DNA of 64,000 nt from CAYWPG01 sp964460035 (GTDB lineage Bacteria; Pseudomonadota; Gammaproteobacteria; Nitrococcales; AK92): NCBI GenBank assembly GCA_964460035.1, contig CAYWPG010000002.1, forward strand, positions 1 to 64,000, read 5' to 3'. The notes below the pieces were generated by a model. That model saw nothing but the letters and a program-made list of their open reading frames with translations. It searched no databases and had not been told where the DNA came from. The position numbers and the translations under genes were made by a program. Positions 43,161 through 53,706 of the stretch are shown one piece after another. Within the stretch, counting starts at the first letter, position 1. Each line of letters opens with the position of its first letter.

Positions 43161-44251
43161 GCCTGCAACTGGTCGGCATCGGCAAGCGCGTCGGCACCGC
43201 CTGGCACCTGCAAGACATAGATCTCGAGTTGCCTGCAGGCAGCTTCAACGTCCTGCTGGGGCTGACGCTGGCAGGCAAAACCAGCCTGATGCGCCTGATG
43301 GCCGGCCTGGACCATCCCAACGAAGGCCGGATCCTGATGAACGGCCGGGACGTCACCGGCGTGCCGGTACGCAAGCGCAACGTCGCGATGGTGTACCAGC
43401 AGTTCATCAACTACCCCTCCATGACGGTCTACGACAACATCGCCTCGCCGCTGCGCATGGCGGGGCTGGAGCGCAAGGAGATAGACCGGCGGGTTCGAGC
43501 CGAAGCCGAGCGCCTGCACCTGAGCGAACTGCTCGACCGGCTGCCCTCCGAACTCTCCGGCGGGCAGCAGCAGCGCACCGCCATGGCCCGGGCACTGGTG
43601 CGCGATGCCGAACTGCTGCTGCTAGACGAACCGCTGGTCAACCTGGACTACAAGCTGCGCGAGGAGTTGCGCGCGGAGATGCGCGATATCTTCGCCCGCC
43701 GCCGCGCAGTAGTGGTCTACGCCACCACCGACCCGGCGGAAGCGCTGAGCCTTGGCGGCCATACCGCGGTGCTGCAAGAAGGCCGTCTGGTTCAGTACGG
43801 CCCGACGCTGACCGTGTTCAACCGACCGGCCACCGAGCACGTTGCATACGTTTTCAGCGACCCGCCGATCAACATGAGCCTGGGCGAGATAAAGGGCGCC
43901 AAGGCGATAGTGGCGGGGGTCGAGTTCGCGCGTCCCCCGCAGCTGCAAGGCCTGCCCGACGGCCGTTACCGTTTCGGCGTGCGCGCCCGGCACCTGGGCT
44001 TGCGCCGCAGCTCACCCAGAGAAATAGAACGCCGCGCCTGCGTAACCGTGGCGGAGATCACCGGCTCGGAGACCTTCATCCACCTGGACTGCGACGGCAA
44101 CCGATGGGTGGTGCAGGCCGGCGGCGTGCACGATGTGCGCATCGGCTCGACTCTCTCCATCTACCTGGATCCGGAGCGCTTGTTCGCGTTCGACTTGGCG
44201 GGGCGTCTGGCCGCCGCGCCGGATCCTCTTACTCGTGCAGCGGAGGCATGA
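43157..44251 (+). CDS. glpS: Glycerol ABC importer, ATP-binding protein GlpS
   Basis: One of two ATPases of the GlpSTPQUV-type glycerol importer known from rhizobia. It has 364 residues with MalK-like C-terminal regulatory OB domain. The P-loop is GLTLAGKTS (35-43), not the canonical GPSGxGKT/S. Walker B LLLLDEP and signature LSGGQQQRTAMARAL (from 133) are intact. The H-loop His is Thr (ATTDPAEAL, T191). So it can lend a good signature to its partner while its own site looks weak. ATGA overlap with glpD. Confidence 0.92.
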   Translation: MSLQLVGIGKRVGTAWHLQDIDLELPAGSFNVLLGLTLAGKTSLMRLMAGLDHPNEGRILMNGRDVTGVPVRKRNVAMVYQQFINYPSMTVYDNIASPLRMAGLERKEIDRRVRAEAERLHLSELLDRLPSELSGGQQQRTAMARALVRDAELLLLDEPLVNLDYKLREELRAEMRDIFARRRAVVVYATTDPAEALSLGGHTAVLQEGRLVQYGPTLTVFNRPATEHVAYVFSDPPINMSLGEIKGAKAIVAGVEFARPPQLQGLPDGRYRFGVRARHLGLRRSSPREIERRACVTVAEITGSETFIHLDCDGNRWVVQAGGVHDVRIGSTLSIYLDPERLFAFDLAGRLAAAPDPLTRAAEA

Positions 44252-45328
44252 ATGGCCCGGATCGAACTCGTGCAGCTCGCCCATGCTTACACCGACGCTC
44301 CGAAAACGCCCCGCGACTATGCCTTGCGCCGCTTGGACCACGTCTGGGAGGACGGTGGCGCCTATGCGCTGCTAGGGCCATCCGGATGCGGCAAGACCAC
44401 GCTGCTGAACATCATCTCCGGCCTGCTGGCGCCATCCGAGGGGCGGGTGCTGTTCGACGGCGAGGACGTCACCTCGCTTTCTCCGCAGCAGCGCAACATC
44501 GCCCAGGTTTTCCAGTTCCCGGTGATCTACGACACCATGACGGTGTACGACAACCTAGCCTTTCCCTTGCGCAACCGCAGGGTTGCCGCCGCCGAGGTGA
44601 AACGCCGCGTACACGAGATCGCCGAGCTGCTCGGGCTTGCCGAGGTGCTGCACAAACCCTGCCGCGGCCTGGGCGCCGACGGCAAGCAGTTGATCTCCAT
44701 GGGGCGAGGGCTGGTGCGAGAGGACGTTGCAGCGATTCTCTTCGACGAACCGCTGACGGTTATCGACCCGCACCTGAAATGGCAGCTGCGCCGCAAGCTC
44801 AAAGAGATTCACGCACGGGTGGGCACCACCATGGTGTACGTGACCCACGATCAGACCGAGGCGCTAACGTTCGCCGACCAGGTCGTGGTGTTGTACGAAG
44901 GGCAGGTCGTGCAGCTCGGCACCCCACAGGAGCTGTTCGAAAACCCCGCTCACACCTTCGTCGGTTATTTCATAGGCAGCCCCGGGATGAATCTGCTGCC
45001 GGTACGGGTAGAGGCCAACCGCGTCTGGGTGGATCAGTACGCGCTGCCGCTGCCGACTGCGCGCGCCCCTTACGCCGGCAGCCGTCTGGAGCTGGGCATC
45101 CGGCCCGAGTTTCTCGAAGTCAGCCGCAATCCGACTGCTGATGCCGTGCCCGTGCGCATCGCCGGGCGCGAGAATCTGGGCACGTATTCCATCGTCACGG
45201 TAGAACTCGCGGGATACCGCCTGCACGCGAAAGTACCTGAAGGACATGAGCTGCCGTCCGAACGAGGCTGGGCCCGTTTTCCCCTGGCGCACACCAAGCT
45301 GTACGCCGACGGGCGACTGATCGCCTGA
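44252..45328 (+). CDS. glpT: Glycerol ABC importer, ATP-binding protein GlpT
   Basis: Second ATPase of the glycerol importer (not the E. coli glycerol-3-phosphate antiporter of the same name). It has 358 residues. Walker A LGPSGCGKTTLL (from 41), Q-loop in FQFPVIYDTM, Walker B ILFDEP and H-loop VYVTHDQTEAL (H199) are canonical, but the signature is LGADGKQLISMGRGL, not LSGGQ. A MalK-like C-terminal domain follows (ELGIRPEFLEV). It starts immediately after the glpS stop with no gap, so the two are stoichiometric partners. Confidence 0.92.
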   Translation: MARIELVQLAHAYTDAPKTPRDYALRRLDHVWEDGGAYALLGPSGCGKTTLLNIISGLLAPSEGRVLFDGEDVTSLSPQQRNIAQVFQFPVIYDTMTVYDNLAFPLRNRRVAAAEVKRRVHEIAELLGLAEVLHKPCRGLGADGKQLISMGRGLVREDVAAILFDEPLTVIDPHLKWQLRRKLKEIHARVGTTMVYVTHDQTEALTFADQVVVLYEGQVVQLGTPQELFENPAHTFVGYFIGSPGMNLLPVRVEANRVWVDQYALPLPTARAPYAGSRLELGIRPEFLEVSRNPTADAVPVRIAGRENLGTYSIVTVELAGYRLHAKVPEGHELPSERGWARFPLAHTKLYADGRLIA

Positions 45329-45338
45329 GGAGACGCTG

Positions 45339-46213
45339 ATGGACAAGCCGATCAATCACAAGGCATGGCTGTTGGTACTACCGGTAGTCGTGGCCGTCGC
45401 CTTCAGCGCGGTAATCCCGCTGATGACGGTAGTGAACTATTCGGTGCAGGACATTTTCGATCCGCAAACGCGCTTTTTCGTCGGCGCCGACTGGTTTCGC
45501 GACATTCTGAGCGATTCGCGCCTGCATGCGGCTCTCGGACGCCAGCTCCTGTTCTCCCTGACCATTCTCGCCATCGAGATCCCGCTGGGCATCGCCATTG
45601 CGCTGTGCATGCCCAAGCGCGGTCTTTGGGTGCCGGTGCTGCTGGTGCTGCTGGCGCTGCCCCTGCTGGTGCCTTGGAACGTGGTAGGCACGATCTGGCA
45701 GATCTTCGCCCGGCCCGACATCGGCCTTGCCGGCCGCGCCATCAACGCGCTGGGAGTGCATTTCAACTACACCGGACAGCCTTCCCACGCCTGGGTCACC
45801 ATCATCGTCATGGACGTCTGGCACTGGACTTCGCTGGTGGTGCTGCTTTGCTACGCGGGGCTGCGCGCCATCCCCGAGGCGTACTATCAGGCGGCGCGCA
45901 TAGACGGCGCGTCGCGCTGGGCGATCTTTCGCCACATCGAGCTGCCCAAGCTGCAGGGCGTGCTAGTGATCGCCGTGCTGCTGCGCTTCATGGACAGTTT
46001 CATGATTTACGCCGAGCCCTTCGTGCTCACCGGCGGCGGGCCGGGCAATGCGACCACGCTGCTCAGCCAGCTCCTTACCACCATGGCCGTAGGTCAGTTC
46101 GACCTGGGGCCGGCGGCGGCGTTTTCGATCATCTACTTCCTGATCATTCTGCTCTTCAGTTACCTGTTCTACACAGCGCTGAACAATATCGGCAAAACCA
46201 CGGAGCAAGGCAC

Positions 46214-46217
<4 letters not shown>
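45339..46217 (+). CDS. glpP: Glycerol ABC importer permease GlpP
   Basis: Inner-membrane subunit, 292 residues, six predicted membrane helices (WLLVLPVVVAVAFSAVIPLM, LLFSLTILAIEIPLGIAIAL, GLWVPVLLVLLALPLLVPW, VTIIVMDVWHWTSLVVLLCY, and others). The EAA loop that docks the ATPase is YYQAARIDGASRWAIFRHIE followed by LPKL. ATG 45339 after GGAG. Stop overlaps the glpQ ATG. Confidence 0.92.
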
Positions 46218-47011
<794 letters not shown>

Positions 47012-47021
47012 GGGTGCCGGC

Positions 47022-47294
47022 ATGAGCTGGATGGTGTGGACCATGCCCACCGCGCTCTTTTTCATAGGCATAGGCTCGCTGCTGGTAACCATGACGGCGC
47101 TGGAGCTGGTTCGGCCCAGTATCGAGCGCAAGGGCTTTCTGCCCATCGCAACGACCAGGGGCGATCGCCTGTTCATCGGCCTGTTGAGCGCGGCATTCAT
47201 TCATCTCGCCTGGTTAGCGCTCACCGACCTGAGCCTGTGGGGAGCGCTGGCCGTTTCCGCTTGCTGGCTGCTGGTACTGCTGCGCTGGGGCTGA
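47022..47294 (+). CDS. glpU: Small membrane protein of the glycerol importer, GlpU-like (DUF2160)
   Basis: A 90-residue membrane protein with about three helices (WTMPTALFFIGIGSLLVTMT, LFIGLLSAAFIHLAWLAL, WGALAVSACWLLVLL) around a conserved VRPSIERKGFLPIATTRGDR. DUF2160 proteins occur almost only in glp importer operons; their role is not known. It lies 10 bases after glpQ and 121 before glpV. Confidence 0.9.
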   Translation: MSWMVWTMPTALFFIGIGSLLVTMTALELVRPSIERKGFLPIATTRGDRLFIGLLSAAFIHLAWLALTDLSLWGALAVSACWLLVLLRWG

Positions 47295-47415
47295 GCGCGG
47301 CGCTTGGCGGCGCCTGCTCGGCGCGAACCGCTTTCGGGTGTGACAAGGAGGAGCCACCGGCTCGCAGGGCAACGATACGATAACAACCGCTCCGCAAGGA
47401 GTCATGGAGGAAGCG

Positions 47416-49155
47416 ATGAGCATCAAGGGGAGATTAGCGAGGGAAGCCGCGATAGGCCTTACCGTGCTGCTCGCGGGCGTGGCCTTGGCCAACGCACAAA
47501 GCGATCGCGATGCGCTGATAGAGAAATGGCTGGACGAGTTCCAGCCATCCACGTTGTCGCGCGAGGAGCAGCGCAAGGAGCTGGAGTGGTTCATCGAGGC
47601 CGCCAAGCCCTATCGCGGCATGCAGATCCGAGTGGTGTCGGAAACCATCACCACGCACGAGTACGAATCGCGAGTGCTGGCCCGCGCCTTTAGCGAGCTG
47701 ACCGGCATCCAGGTCACGCACGACCTGATTCAGGAAGGCGACGTGGTCGAGCGCCTGCAAACCGAGATGCAGTCCCGGCGCAGCATCTACGACGCCTACG
47801 TCAACGACGCCGACCTGATCGGCACCCACTTCCGCTACGGGGCGGTCTACCCGATCAGCGACTTCATCAAAGACGAAGCCCAGGACATCACCCTGCCCAC
47901 GCTGGACCTGGACGACTTCATCGGCCTGAGCCAAACCACAGGACCGGACGGCAAGCTGTATCAGCTCCCGTCGCAGCAGTTCGCGAACCTCTACTGGTTC
48001 CGGGCCGACTGGTTCGCCCGCGAAGACTTCAAGCAGCGCTTTCGCGACAAGTACGGCTACGAGCTTGGCGTGCCGCTGAACTGGTCGGCCTACGAGGATA
48101 TCGCTGAGTTCTTCACCAACGACGTGCGCGAGATCGACGGCGTCCGCGTCTATGGGCATATGGACTACGGCCGCCGCGACCCGAGCCTGGGCTGGCGGTT
48201 TACCGATGCCTGGCTGTCCATGGCCGGCGCCGGAGACAAAGGGCTGCCGAACGGGCTGCCGGTGGACGAATGGGGCATCCGCGTCGAGGATTGCCACCCG
48301 GTCGGCTCCAGCGTAGCCCGCGGTGGCGCGACCAACGGGCCGGCCGCGGTCTACGCGGTGCAGAAGTACGTGGACTGGCTGCGCAACTACGCACCGCCGG
48401 GCGCTGCCGGCATGAACTTCTCGGAAGCCGGGCCGGTTCCTGCGCAAGGCCATGTTGCCCAACAAATCTTCTGGTATACGGCCTTTACCGCGGACATGGT
48501 GGCCGAAGGGCTGCCGGTGGTTAACAGCGACGGAACGCCCAAATGGCGCATGGCACCCTCGCCCACCGGCGCTTACTGGGAAGAGGGCATGAAAGTGGGC
48601 TATCAGGACGTGGGCTCCTGGACTTTCCTGCGCCATACCGATCCCAAGCGCCGTCAGGCTGCGTGGCTCTATGCTCAGTTCACGGTGGCCAAGACAACCT
48701 CCCTCAAGAAAACCCATGTGGGTCTGACGCCCTTCCGCGACTCCGACATCCGCCACGAGTCGTTCACCGAACGCGCGCCCAAGCTGGGCGGGCTGGTAGA
48801 GTTCTACCGCAGCCCCGCGCGCGACATGTGGACCGATACCGGCACCAACGTCCCGGACTATCCGCGCCTGGCGCAGCTTTGGTGGCAGTCCATTTCCAAT
48901 GCGGCCAGCGGCAACATGACGGCGCAGGAAGCCATGGACGAACTGGCCGAGCGTCAGGACCAGGTGATGGCCCGGCTGCAGCGGGCCAGCGTACACGCCA
49001 CCTGCGGTCCGCGTCTGAACGAGCCGCGCGATGCGGAATACTGGCTGTCGCAACCCGGTGCGCCCAAGCGGCGGCTGGAAAACGAGAAGCCGCAGGGGCA
49101 AACCGTGGCCTATGAAGATCTGTTAAAGGCTTGGAGCGAAGGGCGGGCTCGCTGA
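47416..49155 (+). CDS. glpV: Glycerol ABC importer periplasmic binding protein GlpV
   Basis: Binds glycerol in the periplasm. It has 579 residues, large for a family 1 solute-binding protein but usual for GlpV. Signal peptide MSIKGRLAREAAIGLTVLLA with cleavage near GVALANAQ. Two lobes follow; visible features are GMQIRVVSETITTHEYESRV, PDGKLYQLPSQQFANLYWFR, the Trp/Tyr-rich PSLGWRFTDAWLSMAGAG and DVGSWTFLRHTDPKRRQAAW. ATG 47416 after GGAGGAAGCG rather than 47404. A hairpin follows the stop at 49208-49232. Confidence 0.94.
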   Translation: MSIKGRLAREAAIGLTVLLAGVALANAQSDRDALIEKWLDEFQPSTLSREEQRKELEWFIEAAKPYRGMQIRVVSETITTHEYESRVLARAFSELTGIQVTHDLIQEGDVVERLQTEMQSRRSIYDAYVNDADLIGTHFRYGAVYPISDFIKDEAQDITLPTLDLDDFIGLSQTTGPDGKLYQLPSQQFANLYWFRADWFAREDFKQRFRDKYGYELGVPLNWSAYEDIAEFFTNDVREIDGVRVYGHMDYGRRDPSLGWRFTDAWLSMAGAGDKGLPNGLPVDEWGIRVEDCHPVGSSVARGGATNGPAAVYAVQKYVDWLRNYAPPGAAGMNFSEAGPVPAQGHVAQQIFWYTAFTADMVAEGLPVVNSDGTPKWRMAPSPTGAYWEEGMKVGYQDVGSWTFLRHTDPKRRQAAWLYAQFTVAKTTSLKKTHVGLTPFRDSDIRHESFTERAPKLGGLVEFYRSPARDMWTDTGTNVPDYPRLAQLWWQSISNAASGNMTAQEAMDELAERQDQVMARLQRASVHATCGPRLNEPRDAEYWLSQPGAPKRRLENEKPQGQTVAYEDLLKAWSEGRAR

Positions 49156-49207
49156 GGGGCTTAGTAGAGGCAGCCGCAGGCATGCGGTCGCCTCGCCGTG
49201 TGTTAAT

Positions 49208-49232
49208 CGGAGCCGACGCATCGTCGGCTCCG
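49208..49232. terminator. Terminator hairpin after glpV
   Basis: Eleven-bp perfect stem CGGAGCCGACG / CGTCGGCTCCG with a three-base loop CAT, between the convergent glpV and the quinone reductase. A weak T-rich stretch follows on the plus strand. Confidence 0.75.
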
Positions 49233-49249
49233 TCGGTTTCGGGTGCCGC

Positions 49250-50239
49250 TCAGGGAATCAGGATGGCCGCTCCCGTGGTTCTCCGCCCCTCGAGGTCCGC
49301 ATGCGCTTGCCTGACGTCGCGCAACGAATAGCGATGATTGACCACCGCCCGCACGTCCCCTCTTCGCACTGCAGCGGCGTAGGTTTCCGCTGACGTGCGA
49401 AGCTCCTCGCTGGTCGCCGTGAAGCTGCGCAGCGTTGGCCGGCAAACGATCAGGGACTTGGCGTGCAGCAGCTGCAAGTCGAACGCCTCCACGTCGCCCG
49501 ATGCCGTGCCGTAGTTGATCGCCATGCCGCGCGGACGCAGACAGTCCAGCGACGGCAGGAACACATCGCGGCCTACAGCATCGTAGACCACATGTACGCC
49601 TTCGCCGTTGGTGATCTCGCGCACCCGCTGAACGAAGTCCTCGGTGCGGTAGTTGATGGTGTGATGGCACCCGCACGCTTTCGCGACTTCGCACTTTTCG
49701 TCGGAGCCTGCCGTGCCTATGACTTCGGCCCCCAAGGCCCGCGCCCAGGCCGACAGGATCTGACCCATCCCGCCGGCGGCGGCGTGGATTAGCACGCGGT
49801 CCCCGGGGCGAACGGTGTACAGCCGATGCAGCAGGTACTCGGCGGTCATACCGCGCAACAGCGTTCCGGCGGCGGTTTCGGCAGTGAGCCCCTCCGGGAT
49901 CGGCAGTGCGCGGCTGGCGGGAACCAGTCGCACCTCAGAGTAGGCACCGGGATAAAGGTAGGTCACCTCCTGCCCCACCTCGAAACCCTCAACGCCCTCG
50001 CCGATGGCCTCGATCACACCGGCGCCCTGCGATCCTAGCACCACCGGAAATTCTTTTGTCTCGTGGGGACCGGCAGCCCCCTGACGCTGGTAGATGTCCG
50101 CGTAGTTAATCCCGATCGCCGATTGCACGATACGCAGCTCACCCGGGCCCGGCGCGGGCACCTCCAGTTCGGTGAGCTCCAGCACTTCGGGTCCTCCGTG
50201 ACGGTGAATCTGCACGGCGGAAGTGCGCACACAAGACAT
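49250..50239 (-). CDS. qor: NADPH:quinone oxidoreductase, QorA-like
   Basis: A zinc-independent MDR-family quinone reductase of 329 residues. N-terminal GroES-like catalytic domain (VQIHRHGGPEVLELTELEVP, INYADIYQRQG, PVVLGSQGAGVIEAIGEGVE), Rossmann motif VLIHAAAGGMGQILSAWARA, and NYRTEDFVQRVREITNGEGV. No structural-zinc Cys cluster. Start ATG 50239 with AAGGA seven bases before. Convergent with glpV; the neighbouring OMF is on the same strand after a 158-bp gap. Confidence 0.93.
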   Translation of the reverse strand: MSCVRTSAVQIHRHGGPEVLELTELEVPAPGPGELRIVQSAIGINYADIYQRQGAAGPHETKEFPVVLGSQGAGVIEAIGEGVEGFEVGQEVTYLYPGAYSEVRLVPASRALPIPEGLTAETAAGTLLRGMTAEYLLHRLYTVRPGDRVLIHAAAGGMGQILSAWARALGAEVIGTAGSDEKCEVAKACGCHHTINYRTEDFVQRVREITNGEGVHVVYDAVGRDVFLPSLDCLRPRGMAINYGTASGDVEAFDLQLLHAKSLIVCRPTLRSFTATSEELRTSAETYAAAVRRGDVRAVVNHRYSLRDVRQAHADLEGRRTTGAAILIP

Positions 50240-50397
50240 CGAACTTTCCTTCTGCTGAATGATTGGGAAGGCGAAGAGCGATACGCCCTTTGCAGGTTCG
50301 TCAATATACCAAACGGGACAGCGCACATGACGCCCCGCAACTGCGCCCCCCTTCGGCACCGATGGCAGGCTTGCCCGCTACCTGGGCAGCCGCCGGC

Positions 50398-51759
50398 TCA
50401 GGCGTCCTGCGCCCAGCGGCCGCCCAAGGCCCGAAACAGCGTCGTCGCCGCCGTCAGGCGCGCCAGCTCGGCCTGCACCAGGCTATCCTCTGCCTGCAGC
50501 CGGCTGCGCTGGGCATCCAGCACCGTCAGCAAATCCACCGCCCCTTCTTCATAACGCACGGTCGCCAGCCGATAGGCTTCGCGTGCCTCGGTGGCGGCGC
50601 GGCCCAACGCCTCTACGCGCAGTTCATTGGCGTGCAGTGCAACCAGCGCGTCCTCCACCTCTTTGAGCGCGCCCAGCACCGTCTGGCCGTAGCGGAAAAC
50701 GAGCTCCTCCCGCCGCGCTTGCGAGAGCTCCAGCTGGCCTCGCAGCCGCCCGCCCGCAAAGATTGGCTGCGTCAGGCTGGCCGCGAGCGCGGCCAGCGTG
50801 GTCGAGCCCGAGGTCAACAGCCCCGTCACGCCCGCCGATGCCGACAGCCTGACGCTTGGATAGAACGCCGCACGCGCGACGGCGATGTCGGCACTGGCCG
50901 CTATTAGCTCGGCCTCGGCGCGGCGAATGTCCGGCCGCCGCTGCAACAGCTCCGCCGGCTGACCAGCTGCAATGGCGGGCAACTGCAAATCGGCCCAGGT
51001 CGCCGGCTGCAGCTCGAAACCCTGGGGCGGCTGTCCCAACAGCACCGCCAGTGCGGTGCGCGTCGCCGCCTCCTGCTGCGCAAGCTGCGGGATCTGCGCC
51101 TCCAGAGAAGCCACTGCGGAACGCTGCTGCGCCAGCTCCAGGCCACCCGCCGCACCCTCGCGATAACGCAGCTCGACCAGCTCCAGGATCTCGCGCGCAC
51201 TTTGCAGATTGCGCTGGGCGAGCGCACGCCGTTCGGTCAGTGCCAGCGCAGTGAAGTAATGCTGCGCCACATCCGCCTGCAGCGTCAGCGCCAAGGCCGC
51301 ATAGTCGTACTCGCGGGCCGCCAGCGTGGCGCGCGCGGCGGTCGTGCGCGCCCGTTGCGCGCCCCACAGATCGAGCTCGTAGCCTATCGCGAGCTGCCAC
51401 TGATCGGAGTCGACGGTGCGGCCCGTGTCGTCGCGATAGTTACGACTGGCCGAGCCGCTGGCATCGACGCTGGGCAGCGCGCCTGCCCCGGTCGTCGCCA
51501 AACTCGCCCGCGCCTGCGCGATGCGGCTCAGCGCCGCCGCCAGATCCCGGTTCTCGGCCAAGGCGCGGGCTTGCAGCGCTATCAGCTCAGGACTGCCGAA
51601 GCGGCTCCACCAGTCTCCTTCCGCCACCGCCTCCGCCGCCGCGGGCGCCTCCCAGGCACTGGGCAGCTCAAGCTCCGGCCGCTGATACGGTGCGGTTATC
51701 GCGCAACCGGTCAGCATGAAGGCCATCCCCAGCGCAACAGGACGGGTGAATCTTCTCAT
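50398..51759 (-). CDS. Outer-membrane efflux lipoprotein, NodT/TolC family
   Basis: Channel partner of the MacAB-like pump. It has 453 residues. Lipobox MAFMLTGCAI with Cys19, then two outer-membrane-factor repeats: the helical pairs WWSRFGSPELIALQARALAE, RRALAQRNLQSAREILELVE and RREELVFRYGQTVLGALKEV. It starts 12 bases after macB. Having its own OMF in the operon, unlike E. coli macAB, suggests a dedicated channel. Confidence 0.93.
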   Translation of the reverse strand: MRRFTRPVALGMAFMLTGCAITAPYQRPELELPSAWEAPAAAEAVAEGDWWSRFGSPELIALQARALAENRDLAAALSRIAQARASLATTGAGALPSVDASGSASRNYRDDTGRTVDSDQWQLAIGYELDLWGAQRARTTAARATLAAREYDYAALALTLQADVAQHYFTALALTERRALAQRNLQSAREILELVELRYREGAAGGLELAQQRSAVASLEAQIPQLAQQEAATRTALAVLLGQPPQGFELQPATWADLQLPAIAAGQPAELLQRRPDIRRAEAELIAASADIAVARAAFYPSVRLSASAGVTGLLTSGSTTLAALAASLTQPIFAGGRLRGQLELSQARREELVFRYGQTVLGALKEVEDALVALHANELRVEALGRAATEAREAYRLATVRYEEGAVDLLTVLDAQRSRLQAEDSLVQAELARLTAATTLFRALGGRWAQDA

Positions 51760-51771
51760 CTATAACGTCTC

Positions 51772-53706
51772 TTACTCGGTCGCCAGGGCCACCACCGGAT
51801 CCATGCGCGCCGCTTTGCGCGCCGGCAGAAAACCGAACAGAAGCCCCGTTGCAAATGCCACCGCGAAGGCCAGCAGCGGCGGCCCCGGCGAGAACTGCAC
51901 CGGCATGTCCAGCCAGCGCACGGCTGCCGCGGCGCCTACCCCCAGCGCGATGCCGACTAGCCCCCCAATGCCGCACACCACGAGCGCCTCGGTGTTGAAC
52001 TGCAGCAGGATGCTGCTCGCACGCGCCCCGGTGGCCATGCGGATGCCTATCTCCCGCGTGCGCTCGGTGACGCTGACCAGCATGATGTTCATTACGCCTA
52101 TGCCTCCTACCAGCAGCGAAATCGCGGCTACCGAGCCCAGCAGCATGGTGAGCGTGTTCTGCGTCGCCTCGACCGCTTCCATGATCGAAGCCGTGTTGCG
52201 GATGCGGAAATCTTCGGTGCCGTGGCGGCTGAGCAGAAGCTGGTGAATCGCCTCCTCCGTGGCCTGGATTGCCTCGCCGTCCACGACCTTGACGTTGATG
52301 GAGTTGAGGAACTGTCGGCCGAACAGACGCATGAAACCGGTGGACAGGGGCACCAGCGCGATATCGTCCATGTCCTGGCCGAACGCGTTGGCCCCCTTGG
52401 ACGCCAGCACGCCGACCACTTCGAATGGCACGTTGCTGACCAACACATAACGGCCCACCGGGTCCGAACCGTCCGGGAAAAGGCTTTGCGCCACCGTGCT
52501 ACCGAGGACGATAACCGGCGCGAAGCTGAGCAGATCCTCCCGCATGATGAAAGTGCCCGAACTTAGCTGCCAGTCGCCGGCGATCAGATAATCGGGCCAG
52601 ACACCCTGCACATTGCTGCGGTAGTCGACATTGCCATGACGCAGGGTGGTGCGCAGGCTGCGCTCGGGGGAGACGGCGGCGATATTGGGCAGCTCGGCAA
52701 TGGCCTCGGCATCTTCCGGCACCAGCGTGGCGAACTCGCCGCTGCCGCGCATCCCCGCACCGCCCGGCCGGATCAGCAGCAGGTTGGTGCCCATGGACTC
52801 GATGCGCTCCAATACCGCCTGTTTGCTGCCGGCACCGATGGCCAGCATCGCCACCACCGCGGCCACGCCTATCACCACGCCCAGCAAGGTGAGCGCGCTA
52901 CGAAAAAGATTGGCCCGCAGCGAACGCAGCGCCATCTTCACCGCTTCGGTCAAATCCGGCAGCAAGCCCGGATGGCGCGGCGGTGCCGCCCACACCTGCG
53001 TGCGCGGTACCGACGATCGACGCGGACCGCTATCCTCTATTACACGGCCATCCGCCAGGCGTATGATCCGCTGCGCATGCGAGGCCACCTCGGGATCATG
53101 CGTGATGAGCAGAATCGTGTGGCCCTCGGCGTGCAGTTGTTGCAGTAAAGCCAGCACTTCAGCGCTGCTGCGACTATCCAGGGCGCCGGTAGGCTCGTCC
53201 GCCAGAATCACCTCGGCGCCGTTCATCAGCGCGCGAGCAATGGAGACGCGCTGCTGCTGGCCGCCCGAGAGCTGATTAGGCCGGTGATCCTCCCGCTCCG
53301 CCAAGCCGAGCCGGGCCAGCAGCTCGCGCGCCCGCTGGGTGCGCTCGCGGCGCGGCCGGCCGGCGTAGATAGCGGGAATTTCCACGTTTTCGACCGCGCT
53401 GGCGGTAGGCAGCAGGTTATAGCGCTGGAATACGAAACCGAAGGTATCGCGCCTCAGTGCCGCCAGCTCGTCGGCCGTAAGGGCCCCCACATCGCGGCCG
53501 CCAACGCGATAGCTGCCGTAAGTGGGCCTGTCCAAACAGCCCAGAATGTTCATCAGCGTCGACTTGCCGGACCCCGACTGGCCGATGATGGCCACGAACT
53601 CGCCGGCGTAGATATCCAGGCTTACCCCGTCCAGCGCCCGCACCTCGGCCGCTCCCGAGGCGTAGACCTTGCCGACGCCTTCCAGCCTAAGCAGCGGCTC
53701 GCTCAT
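51772..53706 (-). CDS. macB: Macrolide/lipid-type ABC exporter MacB
   Basis: Mechanotransducing ABC pump with one ATPase and one FtsX-like membrane domain in a single chain, 644 residues. Walker A IIGQSGSGKSTLMNILG, signature LSGGQQQRVSIARAL, Walker B VILADEPTGALDS, H-loop ITHDPEV. Then a first TM (LTLLGVVIGVAAVVAMLAIG), a large periplasmic domain, and three TMs at the end (VAAISLLVGGIGVMNIMLVS, CGIGGLVGIALGVGAAAAVR, LLAFAVAFATGLLFGFLPA). ATG overlaps the macA stop by four bases. The natural substrate is unknown. Confidence 0.95.
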   Translation of the reverse strand: MSEPLLRLEGVGKVYASGAAEVRALDGVSLDIYAGEFVAIIGQSGSGKSTLMNILGCLDRPTYGSYRVGGRDVGALTADELAALRRDTFGFVFQRYNLLPTASAVENVEIPAIYAGRPRRERTQRARELLARLGLAEREDHRPNQLSGGQQQRVSIARALMNGAEVILADEPTGALDSRSSAEVLALLQQLHAEGHTILLITHDPEVASHAQRIIRLADGRVIEDSGPRRSSVPRTQVWAAPPRHPGLLPDLTEAVKMALRSLRANLFRSALTLLGVVIGVAAVVAMLAIGAGSKQAVLERIESMGTNLLLIRPGGAGMRGSGEFATLVPEDAEAIAELPNIAAVSPERSLRTTLRHGNVDYRSNVQGVWPDYLIAGDWQLSSGTFIMREDLLSFAPVIVLGSTVAQSLFPDGSDPVGRYVLVSNVPFEVVGVLASKGANAFGQDMDDIALVPLSTGFMRLFGRQFLNSINVKVVDGEAIQATEEAIHQLLLSRHGTEDFRIRNTASIMEAVEATQNTLTMLLGSVAAISLLVGGIGVMNIMLVSVTERTREIGIRMATGARASSILLQFNTEALVVCGIGGLVGIALGVGAAAAVRWLDMPVQFSPGPPLLAFAVAFATGLLFGFLPARKAARMDPVVALATE

